From Streptomyces toxytricini (GTDB lineage: Bacteria; Actinomycetota; Actinomycetes; Streptomycetales; Streptomycetaceae), in NCBI RefSeq assembly GCF_014649915.1, contig NZ_BMTY01000019.1:95893-159892 (forward strand): 64,000 bases of DNA. The letters are read 5' to 3'. Positions 15,157 to 24,678 of the stretch are shown piece after piece (positions within the stretch are counted from its first letter, which is position 1; every line of letters begins with the position of its first letter). The notes beneath the pieces are model-generated. The model had not been told where the DNA came from. It saw only the letters and a list, made by a program, of their open reading frames with translations, and did no database searches. The translations under genes and the position numbers were made by a program.

Positions 15157-15162
15157 CGGGGC

Positions 15163-16020
15163 GTGGAAATCCAGCCCTTGCCGCACTCGTCGCCCCGCAC
15201 CGCAGCCTTCTTCGACCTGGACAAGACGGTCATTGCGAAGTCCAGCACGCTGACGTTCAGCAAGTCGTTCTACCACGGCGGTCTGATCAACCGCCGGGCC
15301 GTGCTGCGCACCGCCTACACCCAGTTCATCTACCTGGTGGGCGGCGCCGACCACGACCAGATGGAGCGCATGCGGGAGTACCTGTCCGCCCTGTGCAAGG
15401 GGTGGAACGTGCAGCAGGTGCGGGAGATCGTCGCGGAGACCCTGCACGACCTGATCGACCCGCTGATCTACGACGAGGCCGCATCCCTGATCGAAGCGCA
15501 CCACACCGCCGGCCGCGACGTGGTGATCGTCTCGACCTCCGGCGCGGAGGTCGTCGAGCCGATCGGCGAGATGCTCGGCGCGGACCGGGTCGTCGCCACG
15601 CGCATGGTGATCGGCGAGGACGGCTGCTTCACCGGCGACATCGAGTACTACGCGTACGGGCCCACCAAGGCGGAGGCGGTGCGGGAGCTCGCCGAGTCCG
15701 AGGGCTACGACCTCTCGCGCTGCTACGCCTACAGCGACTCGATCACCGACGTCCCGATGCTTGAGGCCGTCGGCCACCCGCACGCGGTCAACCCCGACCG
15801 GGCGCTGCGGCGCGAAGCGTCGGCCCGCGAATGGCCGGTGCTGGTGTTCAACCGGCCGGTGCGGCTCAAGCAGCGGCTGCCCGGGTTCTCCATGCCCGCG
15901 CGCCCGGCCCTGGTCGCCGCCGCGGCAGTCGGTGCGGCGGCCGCCACCGCGGGCCTGGTCTGGTACGCGAGCCGCCGCAAGGCCGGCGCCCTGGCCGCTG
16001 CCGCCGCCGCCGGCGCCTGA
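15163..16020 (+). CDS. HAD-IB family phosphatase with C-terminal membrane anchor
   Basis: A 285-residue HAD hydrolase of the SerB/CicA-like IB group. Motif I is FFDLDKT (Asp18, Asp20), motif II is the Ser in IVSTSGAEV, and motif III/IV is YAYSDSITDVPML. A C-terminal hydrophobic segment (ALVAAAAVGAAAATAGLVWY) suggests membrane association. Physiological substrate unknown; small phosphomonoesters are likely. Longer frames start at 15076 and 15139, but GTG 15163 lies 6 nt after TATGCT and directly before the conserved domain. It corresponds by order to S. coelicolor SCO3558. Confidence 0.85.
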   Translation: MEIQPLPHSSPRTAAFFDLDKTVIAKSSTLTFSKSFYHGGLINRRAVLRTAYTQFIYLVGGADHDQMERMREYLSALCKGWNVQQVREIVAETLHDLIDPLIYDEAASLIEAHHTAGRDVVIVSTSGAEVVEPIGEMLGADRVVATRMVIGEDGCFTGDIEYYAYGPTKAEAVRELAESEGYDLSRCYAYSDSITDVPMLEAVGHPHAVNPDRALRREASAREWPVLVFNRPVRLKQRLPGFSMPARPALVAAAAVGAAAATAGLVWYASRRKAGALAAAAAAGA

Positions 16021-16098
16021 CCCCCCGCCGCGCCACGGCACCCGGACCGGCAGCAGGGATTCCGGGCGCCCGGTTCGCGCCCGTGCGCCCCGGAAAGT

Positions 16099-16307
16099 AA
16101 AAAAAGCAGCCAGGGGTTCCGCTTATCCCGGAAGCGGAGTACAAAGGAGTCACGGCCCGCGAGACCGAAGAACATCCGAGAGGATCATCTTTAAGAACGC
16201 AGTAAGGCCCACGGACCGAATGCACGAACGCCGAGCACCCACGCGACGTCGACCCGTCGATTACGGGCCAGCCGCACCAGGTAACCGGGCAAAGACCCCG
16301 ACCTGAT
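16099..16307 (-). ncRNA. candidate 6S-like RNA (scr3559-type)
   Basis: The 393-bp gap between the HAD gene and the Fic-like gene is non-coding. In S. coelicolor the 6S-like RNA scr3559 is reported between SCO3558 and SCO3559, the same neighbours (recalled, not checked). On the minus strand a transcript from about 16307 would end at seven U residues (16099-16105), and its ends pair: CAG...GGGGU near the 5' end with ACCCC...CUG just before the U-tract, a closing stem as in 6S RNA. Internal hairpins include AAGCGGA/TCCGCTT (16118-16124 with 16132-16138) and CCCGT/ACGGG. Boundaries and strand are my estimate. Confidence 0.45.
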
Positions 16308-16349
16308 GGGCACATATCGAGGACGCTTGGTAACCCGGCGGGAGTGCCA

Positions 16350-16382
16350 GCGGCGACACCACAAGCAGGACGGTGTCGCCGC
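16350..16382. terminator. terminator downstream of the Fic-like gene
   Basis: GCGGCGACACC (16350-16360) and GGTGTCGCCGC (16372-16382) form a perfect 11-bp stem with an 11-nt loop, 32 nt past the Fic-like stop. It should insulate that gene from the RNA region next to it. Confidence 0.7.
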
Positions 16383-16413
16383 AACCCGTTTGTACCGGGC
16401 TCCCCCGGACGCC

Positions 16414-17235
16414 TCAGGCCGCGCCGCGCTGGAGCGCCTCGCACACCGCCGTCGACTCGCGGACGCCCAGCTCGACCGCACGGCCGCAGTGCGCGATCCA
16501 GCGGCCCATCCCCTCGGGCGTGCCCGACAGGTAGCCCTCGAAGGCCTCCAGGTAGGCGTCCCGACCCTGTTCGGCGTGGCCCACCTCGGCCGGGCAGATG
16601 GCCTTCGGGTCCAGACCGCTGTTGATCAGCACGATCCGCTCGGCCGTCCGCGCCACCAGCCCGTTGTGGGAGGCGAAGGGGCGCAGCGCCAGCAGTTCGC
16701 CGTGCACCACCGCCGCCATCACCAGCGCCGGGGCCGAGCTCCCGGCGAGGACCAGCCGGGACAGCCCGTCCAGCCGGCCCGCGACCTCGTCGGCCGACGG
16801 AAGCGGCTGCGCGACCAGGGGCTCGTCCACCGGCTCCCCCGCCAGGCGCGGGCGGCCCACCGCGTCGCCGTCGGCCGTGGAGCCCACCGCGACCAGGTGC
16901 AGGCGGGCGAGCACGCGCAACGGCGACTGGCGCCAGATGCTGAGGAGTTGGCCCGCCTCCGCGGTGAGCCGCAGGGCAGCGCCGACCGTGCGGGCCTCCG
17001 CGTCCGCGCTGAAGTCGGTACGGCGGCGCACCTCCTCAAGCGCCCAGTCCGCCCCGGACAGTGCGGCGCTGGCGCGGGCGCCGCGCAGGGCGGCCTCGGA
17101 GGTGATCTCGCCGCTGCGCCGGCGCATGACGCGGTGCCCGTAGACCCGGTCCACGGCCTTGCGTACGGAATCCACGGCTTCGGTGACGCCCGGCAGGGAG
17201 CCCAGGGCGGCCAGCGGGTCGGCAGCGCTACTCAT
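16414..17235 (-). CDS. Fic-fold protein with degenerate active-site motif
   Basis: A 273-residue all-helical protein. The Fic motif HPFx(D/E)GNGR is replaced by RPFASHNGLVAR at 185-196: the catalytic His is Arg, the metal-binding acid is Ser and the final Arg is Leu, so AMP transfer of the usual kind is unlikely. The upstream block SGEITSEAALRGARASAAL resembles a Fic N-terminal helix region. Related genes are often labelled oxidoreductase without support. ATG at 17235 has no ribosome binding site but TAGGCT ends 8 nt upstream. Divergent from the CooC-like ATPase gene (109 nt). Confidence 0.7.
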   Translation of the reverse strand: MSSAADPLAALGSLPGVTEAVDSVRKAVDRVYGHRVMRRRSGEITSEAALRGARASAALSGADWALEEVRRRTDFSADAEARTVGAALRLTAEAGQLLSIWRQSPLRVLARLHLVAVGSTADGDAVGRPRLAGEPVDEPLVAQPLPSADEVAGRLDGLSRLVLAGSSAPALVMAAVVHGELLALRPFASHNGLVARTAERIVLINSGLDPKAICPAEVGHAEQGRDAYLEAFEGYLSGTPEGMGRWIAHCGRAVELGVRESTAVCEALQRGAA

Positions 17236-17243
17236 AGGTAGGG

Positions 17244-17249
17244 AGCCTA
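17244..17249 (-). promoter_or_regulatory. -10 hexamer TAGGCT for leaderless Fic-like gene
   Basis: TAGGCT on the minus strand ends 8 nt before ATG 17235; no ribosome binding site between. Confidence 0.45.
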
Positions 17250-17344
17250 CGCACTGCCGGGCCGTGCCACCGACCCCTCCTTGGAGTGGTCTTCCCCACT
17301 CACTCGCACCACGTGCAGCGATCGAACGACTACGCTTCGTGAAC

Positions 17345-18421
17345 ATGAAGATCGCTTTCGTCGGAAAGGGAGGCAGCGGCAAGACGACCCTGTCCTCCCT
17401 GTTCATCCGCCACCTCGCCGCGGCGGGCGCGCCCGTCGTCGCCGTCGACGCGGACATCAACCAGCATCTCGGCGCCGCCCTCGGCCTCGACGAGGCGCAG
17501 GCCGCCGCCCTCCCGGCGCTCGGCGCGCACCTGCCCCTCGTCAAGGAGTACCTGCGGGGTTCCAATCCGCGGATCGCATCGGCCGATGCGATGATCAAGA
17601 CCACGCCGCCCGGCGCCGGCTCGCGCCTGCTGCGCGTCACCGAGGACAACCCGGTCTACACGGCGTGCGCGCGGGAGGTGCCGCTCGACGGCGGTGCCGT
17701 ACGGCTGATGGCCACGGGCCCGTTCACCGAATCGGACCTGGGGGTCGCCTGCTACCACTCGAAGGTCGGGGCGGTGGAGCTCTGCCTCAACCACCTGGTC
17801 GACGGGCCGGACGAGTACGTGGTGGTCGACATGACGGCCGGCTCGGACTCCTTCGCCTCCGGCATGTTCACCCGCTTCGACATGACCTTCCTCGTCGCCG
17901 AGCCGACCCGCAAGGGCGTGTCCGTCTACCGCCAGTACAAGGAGTACGCGCGGGACTTCGGGGTCGCGCTGAGGGTCGTGGGGAACAAGGTGCAGGGCGA
18001 GGACGACCTGGCCTTCCTGCGGGACGAGGTCGGCGAGGACCTGCTGGTGGCCGTCGGGCACTCCGACTGGGTGCGGGCGATGGAGAAGGGCCGCCCGGCG
18101 CCGTTCGCGCTGCTGGAGGAGGACAGCCGGCGGGCCCTGGGAGCGCTCCGGGAGGCGGCCGACGCCTCCTACGCCCTCCGCGACTGGGAGCGCTACACGG
18201 CGCAGATGGTGCACTTCCACCTGCGCAACGCGGAGAGCTGGGGCAACGCCAGGACCGGAATCGACCTGGCGTCCCAGGTCGATCCCGGCTTCGTCCTGCG
18301 CGAGGGTTCCGACCGCGGGCCCGCAGCGGCCGAACTGCCCGCGGCGGCGGAACTGCCCGCGGCGGCGGATCTGCTCAGTCCTGCGCCGCTTCCCCTGCGG
18401 CAGGCGCCGCAGCCGGCTTGA
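17345..18421 (+). CDS. CooC/ArsA-like P-loop ATPase
   Basis: A 358-residue protein starting MKIAFVGKGGSGKTT, a deviant Walker A P-loop (residues 8-16) of the MinD/CooC class, followed by VVAVDADINQHLG. CooC-type ATPases help load metal into enzymes; ParA/ArsA-like roles are equally possible, and no client gene is adjacent. The C-terminal 20 residues carry a repeat AAAELP, from 18-bp DNA repeats at 18323-18376. The ATG lies at 17345. The 3' end overlaps the convergent deacetylase gene by 47 bp. Confidence 0.8.
   Translation: MKIAFVGKGGSGKTTLSSLFIRHLAAAGAPVVAVDADINQHLGAALGLDEAQAAALPALGAHLPLVKEYLRGSNPRIASADAMIKTTPPGAGSRLLRVTEDNPVYTACAREVPLDGGAVRLMATGPFTESDLGVACYHSKVGAVELCLNHLVDGPDEYVVVDMTAGSDSFASGMFTRFDMTFLVAEPTRKGVSVYRQYKEYARDFGVALRVVGNKVQGEDDLAFLRDEVGEDLLVAVGHSDWVRAMEKGRPAPFALLEEDSRRALGALREAADASYALRDWERYTAQMVHFHLRNAESWGNARTGIDLASQVDPGFVLREGSDRGPAAAELPAAAELPAAADLLSPAPLPLRQAPQPA
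18323..18376 (+). repeat. three tandem 18-bp repeats at the 3' end of the ATPase gene
   Basis: Copies at 18323-18340, 18341-18358 and 18359-18376 (consensus GCGGCGGCGGAACTGCCC) encode AAAELP units. The third is diverged. They abut the stop codon of the convergent deacetylase gene. Confidence 0.8.
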
Positions 18422-19673
18422 CCGCGGCGCCGACGGACGGGGAGGCGGGCGCGGCCGTCAGGAACGCCGCCCAGCCCTCCTTCGGGGCCTCGCCGACGCC
18501 GAGCGTCCGCATCCGCTCCAGGACCTTCGGGTCCTGGGCGTCGAGCCAGTCGACCAGCTCGCGGAACGGCACGCAGCGGACCTCGGGGCGGGTGCAGGTG
18601 CCCTTGATGGTCTCCTCGACGGCCCGCATGTACGTGCCGCCGTTCCAGGACTCGAAGTGGTTGCCGATGATCAGCGGGGCCCGGTTGCCCTGGTAGGCGC
18701 GCTCGAAGGCCTGCAGCAGGCCGTCGCGCATCTGGTTGCCCCAGTAGACGTGCTGCGAGGGGTCGCCCTGGGTCGTCGTCCCGGACTGGTTGACGAGGTA
18801 GTTGTAGTCCATGCTCAGCGTCTCGAAGGCACGGCCGGGCAGGGGCACGAGCTGGAGCGGGATGTCCCAGAGGCCGTCCGTCCTCTTGGGCCAGACCTGC
18901 TTGGAGATGCCGCTGGAGTCGTAGCGGAAGCCCATGCCCTTGGCGGCGAGCATGAAGTTCTCCTGCCCCTCGAGGCAGGGCGTGCGGGCGCCGATGAGCT
19001 CCTTGTCGTAGTCGAACGGCAGCGCCGGCAGGTCCTTCAGGCCCGAGTTGGTCTTCCAGTTCTTGACGAAGGACTTGGCCTGGTTGATCTCGCTCTTCCA
19101 CTCCTCGACGGACCACGTGCCGACACCCCCGTCGGGGCCGCAGAAGTGCCCGTTGAAGTGGGTGCCGATCTCGTTGCCCTCCAGCCAGGCGGCGCGGATC
19201 TGGGCGGCCGTGTCCCGGATGCCCTGGAGGTCGCCGAAACCGATGTCGGAGCGGCCGGGCTCGTGCTGCGGCGCCACATAGAGGGAACGTTTCTCCTCCG
19301 GGAGCATGTACACGCCGGAGAGGAAGTAGGTCATCCGGGCGTTGTACTTCTTCCCGACCTCGCGGAAGTGCGAGAAGAGCTTCTGGCTGTCCTCGCCGGC
19401 GCCGTCCCAGGAGAAGACCACGAACTGCGGGGGCTTCTCGCCGGGCTTCATCCGCTGCTGCGCGGCCACGTGGGGCTGTGGGCCCGTGTACGCGGTCGAG
19501 CCGTCACCGATAGGCCGGTTGACGCTGCCCGGGGCCTCCGGCGCGGCCGCGCCCTTCTTCCCGCCGGGCCCGCGGGAGGGGCCGGCGGACTCCGAACCGC
19601 TGCACCCGGCGGCGCCCAGCACCAGCGCCATGGCGACCAGGCCGCCTGCGGTCTTCTTCGTGGCGGGGATCAT
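18375..19673 (-). CDS. lipoprotein polysaccharide deacetylase-like protein
   Basis: A 432-residue exported protein. The signal peptide ends in the lipobox AAGC (residues 21-24). The NodB-like domain shows FVVFSWDGAGED with the metal-site Asp, and GTHFNGH with the HxxxH pair, as in carbohydrate esterase family 4. It would remove acetyl groups from a cell-wall or extracellular glycan; the substrate is unknown. The C-terminal ~25 residues are Ala/Pro-rich. ATG at 19673 has a GGAGAGG ribosome binding site. Divergent from the SulP gene. Confidence 0.83.
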   Translation of the reverse strand: MIPATKKTAGGLVAMALVLGAAGCSGSESAGPSRGPGGKKGAAAPEAPGSVNRPIGDGSTAYTGPQPHVAAQQRMKPGEKPPQFVVFSWDGAGEDSQKLFSHFREVGKKYNARMTYFLSGVYMLPEEKRSLYVAPQHEPGRSDIGFGDLQGIRDTAAQIRAAWLEGNEIGTHFNGHFCGPDGGVGTWSVEEWKSEINQAKSFVKNWKTNSGLKDLPALPFDYDKELIGARTPCLEGQENFMLAAKGMGFRYDSSGISKQVWPKRTDGLWDIPLQLVPLPGRAFETLSMDYNYLVNQSGTTTQGDPSQHVYWGNQMRDGLLQAFERAYQGNRAPLIIGNHFESWNGGTYMRAVEETIKGTCTRPEVRCVPFRELVDWLDAQDPKVLERMRTLGVGEAPKEGWAAFLTAAPASPSVGAAVKPAAAPAAGEAAQD

Positions 19674-19971
19674 CCGTCCACCTCTCCTCGCTTGCCTCGC
19701 AGGACTTCGCTTCCGGGCCGCAACGTCCCACGCCGCACGCCCCAGAGATGGTGTGACAAGCCGTAAAAAATGCTTATTCAGCAGGGAGGGTGAATCTTTA
19801 GACCTTTTGCCCGTATTACCTTCCCTAGCGCTTTACTCAGCATTACCTTTCATTTACTGAGTGTTGAGACTGCCGTAGATGTTCGCATCGAACGGCGACC
19901 GAATTCGACTACCAGCAACCGATTTCCGCTGATTCCCGCCGCTTCATCCCTCACAGAGGAGACGGGACCCC
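19674..19971. other. AT-richer divergent promoter region
   Basis: 298 bp between the deacetylase and SulP genes, clearly richer in A and T than the rest. TTAC motifs recur (TATTACC, TTTACTCAG, CATTACC, TTTACTGAG at about 19814-19860), with an inverted ACTCAG/CTGAGT pair. Promoters for both genes should lie here but I cannot place a clear -35/-10 pair. Confidence 0.5.
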
Positions 19972-22401
19972 GTGACTGCCACCTTCTCCAAGCCCCTCGC
20001 CGACGCCCCCGGCGCCCAGCCCGGCTCCCCGTCCCCACCCGGCCGGGCCGACCTGGCGGCGGACCTCTCCGCCTCCCTCACCGTCTTCCTCATCGCCCTG
20101 CCCCTCTCCCTCGGCATCGCCCTCGCCACCGGCGCCCCGCTCCAGGCCGGCCTGGTGGCCGCAGCCGTGGGCGGCCTCGTGGCGGGCTACTTCGGAGGCG
20201 CCCCGCTCCAGGTCAGCGGCCCGGCCGCAGGACTCACCGTCGTCACCGCCGAGCTGATCCAGCGGTACGGCTGGCGCACCACCTGCGCCATCACCGTCCT
20301 CGCCGGCTGCTGCCAGCTCGGGCTCGCCGCGCTGCGCACTGCCCGCTCCGCCCTGATGGTGAGTCCGGCGATCGTGCACGGCATGCTCGCCGGCATCGGC
20401 GTGACCATCGCCCTGGCCCAGCTGCACATCGTCCTCGGCGGCACCCCGCAGAGCTCCGCCCTCGCCAACGTCCGCGAGCTGCCCTCGCAGCTGGCCGACA
20501 TCCACCCGACCGCCCTCGGGATCAGCGCGCTCACGCTGCTCCTCCTCATCGCCTGGCCGCGGCTTCCCGGCCGGGCCGGCCAGGCCCTGCGCAAGATGCC
20601 CGCCGCGCTCGCCGCCGTCGGCACCGCCACCGCGGTCGCCGCCGTCGCCGGTCTGCGGCTCCCCCGCGTCGACCTGCCCTCGTGGCGCAGCCACGCCCTC
20701 CCCGAGCTGCCCGAGGGCCCGGTCCTCGGCCTCATCGCCGCCGTCCTGACCATCACCCTGGTCGGCAGCGTCGAGTCCCTGCTGTCCTCGGTCGCCACGG
20801 ACAAGCTGATCGCCTCCGAGCGGCCCACCGGCTCCCGCCCGCCCCGCGCCGACCTGGACCGCGAGCTCCGCGGCCAGGGCGCGGCCAACATCGTCTCCGG
20901 TGCACTCGGCGGCCTGCCCATCACCGGTGTCGCCGTCCGCAGCGTGGCCAACGTGAAGTCCGGGGCGATGAGCCGCAAATCGGCCATGTTGCACGGCTTC
21001 TGGGTGGTGCTCGCGGCCGGGCTCCTCGTGCCCGTCCTCGACCTCATCCCGCTGGCCGCGCTCGCCGCGCTCGTCATGGCGGTCGGGGTGCAGATGGTGA
21101 GCATCACCCACATGCGGACCGTCACCCGCCACCGGGAGGTCGCCGTGTACGCGACCACCATCGCGGCGGTCGTCCTCGGCGGCGTCCTGGAGGGCGTCGG
21201 CGTCGGCATCGCAGTGGCCGTGGCGCTGGCCCTGCACCGGCTGGCCCGGACCAGGATCACGCTGGAGGAGCGGGACGGCGTCCACCACTTGGCGGTGCGC
21301 GGCCAGTTGACCTTCCTCGCGGTGCCCCGGCTGAGCCGGGCCCTGGCGCAGATTCCCCACAAGGGGCACGTGGTCGTGGAGCTGGGGGGCTCCTTCATGG
21401 ACCACGCCGCGTACGAGACGCTGCACGACTGGCAGGAGTCGCATCTGGCGCACGGCGGCTCGCTGGAGGTCAACGGCCCGCCGGCGGCGGAACCCGGGGC
21501 CCGCGCCGTCCCCGCCTCCCGCACGGCCTCCGCTTCGGGATCCGGCCACCACTGCTGCCGGCCCTGGACCCCGTGGAAGAACCACTGCGACCACCAGCCG
21601 ACCGGCGACCGTACGCACCCGGAGGCCGCTCCGGTTCCGTCCGCGTCGGCGGACGCCGGCCAGGCAGGCGCCGTGACGGATCGCAACCCCGCCGGTGAGG
21701 GCGCCGGAGTCGCCGCGGCCCCGCGCAGCCGCGGCGCCAGCCGCCTGGCCAGCGGGATCACCGCCTTCCAGCGGGACACCGCGCCGCACGTCCGCGACGA
21801 GCTGGCCCGCCTGGCCCGCGAGGGGCAGCGCCCGTCGCAGCTCTTCCTGACCTGCGCGGACTCCCGGCTCGTCACCAGCATGATCACGGCCAGCGGCCCC
21901 GGCGACCTGTTCACGGTCCGCAACGTCGGGAACCTCGTGCCGCTGCCCGGCGCCGAGACCGGGGACGACTCGGTCGCGGCGGCGATCGAGTACGCAGTGG
22001 ACGTGCTCCAGGTCGACAGCATCACGGTGTGCGGGCACTCGGGCTGCGGGGCCATGCAGGCGCTGCTGGACTCCGCGCCCGGGGAGCCGGCGACGCCGCT
22101 CGGCCGGTGGCTGCGGCACGGCCGGCCGAGCCTGGAGCGGATGGACAGCCCGCACCACGCCTGGGCCCGGATCGCCGGCAGGCTCCCGGCGGACGCGGTG
22201 GAGCAGCTGTGCCTGACGAACGTCGTGCAGCAGCTGGAGCACCTGCGGGCGCACGAGTCGGTGGCCCGGCGCCTCGCGGAGGGCACCCTGGAGCTGCACG
22301 GCATGTACTTCCACGTGGGCGAGGCCCAGGCCTACCTGCTGTCCGAGGGGGAGGACTTCTTCGACTGTCGGGTTTTTGACAGTGTCGGCCGGCGTGCCTG
22401 A
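19972..22401 (+). CDS. SulP transporter - STAS - beta-carbonic anhydrase fusion
   Basis: An 809-residue fusion. Residues ~25-430 form the SulP/SLC26 transporter, ~440-510 a STAS domain, and ~590-809 a beta-carbonic anhydrase with zinc ligands Cys628, His689 and Cys692 and the Asp630-Arg632 pair (CADSR, CGHSGCG). The likely job is bicarbonate uptake coupled to CO2/bicarbonate conversion, as proposed for similar fusions such as M. tuberculosis Rv3273. Between STAS and anhydrase lies a Cys/His-rich stretch (526-541: HHCC...W..W..HCDH). GTG at 19972 has a GGAG ribosome binding site. Confidence 0.93.
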   Translation: MTATFSKPLADAPGAQPGSPSPPGRADLAADLSASLTVFLIALPLSLGIALATGAPLQAGLVAAAVGGLVAGYFGGAPLQVSGPAAGLTVVTAELIQRYGWRTTCAITVLAGCCQLGLAALRTARSALMVSPAIVHGMLAGIGVTIALAQLHIVLGGTPQSSALANVRELPSQLADIHPTALGISALTLLLLIAWPRLPGRAGQALRKMPAALAAVGTATAVAAVAGLRLPRVDLPSWRSHALPELPEGPVLGLIAAVLTITLVGSVESLLSSVATDKLIASERPTGSRPPRADLDRELRGQGAANIVSGALGGLPITGVAVRSVANVKSGAMSRKSAMLHGFWVVLAAGLLVPVLDLIPLAALAALVMAVGVQMVSITHMRTVTRHREVAVYATTIAAVVLGGVLEGVGVGIAVAVALALHRLARTRITLEERDGVHHLAVRGQLTFLAVPRLSRALAQIPHKGHVVVELGGSFMDHAAYETLHDWQESHLAHGGSLEVNGPPAAEPGARAVPASRTASASGSGHHCCRPWTPWKNHCDHQPTGDRTHPEAAPVPSASADAGQAGAVTDRNPAGEGAGVAAAPRSRGASRLASGITAFQRDTAPHVRDELARLAREGQRPSQLFLTCADSRLVTSMITASGPGDLFTVRNVGNLVPLPGAETGDDSVAAAIEYAVDVLQVDSITVCGHSGCGAMQALLDSAPGEPATPLGRWLRHGRPSLERMDSPHHAWARIAGRLPADAVEQLCLTNVVQQLEHLRAHESVARRLAEGTLELHGMYFHVGEAQAYLLSEGEDFFDCRVFDSVGRRA

Positions 22402-22447
22402 TCAGGACGCGCCCGAACCGATACCCTCCCGTTTCCGTGCCATCGTT

Positions 22448-22480
22448 CGGCCCCTTCCCCCGTCCGGCGGGAGGGGGCCG
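22448..22480 (+). terminator. terminator after the SulP-carbonic anhydrase gene
   Basis: A 12-bp stem (22448-22459 with 22469-22480, one G-U pair) 46 nt past the stop codon, separating the gene from acs. Confidence 0.7.
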
Positions 22481-22604
22481 CTCGTGTGCAGGGGACGCCA
22501 CGCGATAGGTCTAAACCAATTTCGGGTTACCCCTTGTCACCGGCCCGTTCGACTGATGAGCTATGCCCGGGGACACAACGGACACCCTGGGAAAGGGAGA
22601 TGTC

Positions 22605-24560
<1,956 letters not shown>

Positions 24561-24583
24561 CCGCCCGGCACCAGCCCGCCGAC

Positions 24584-24620
24584 AGGGGCATCCGACGCGA
24601 CCTCCGCGCCGGATGCCCCT
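24584..24620 (+). terminator. terminator after acsA
   Basis: AGGGGCATCCG (24584-24594) pairs perfectly with CGGATGCCCCT (24610-24620), followed by TTTCG. 23 nt past the acsA stop. Confidence 0.8.
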
Positions 24621-24678
24621 TTCGCGCATAAGGTGACGATCGTCCGCTGCATGCCCGCGCACACCCGAGGTGCCATCC

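Larger units (their letters stand above)
14687..15162. other. 476-bp intergenic region between the Tad operon and the HAD gene
   Basis: Divergent promoters are expected. It holds two DnaA-box-like 9-mers on the minus strand (14788-14796 and 14806-14814), a strong 12-bp hairpin (14981-15015) and a -10 hexamer for the HAD gene. A 41-codon frame at about 14931 has only about 68 percent third-position GC and was not called. Confidence 0.6.

Noticed and set aside
15076..15162. Longer start for the HAD gene
   Set aside because: The extra 29 codons have no similarity to the family and the -10 hexamer fits the GTG at 15163.
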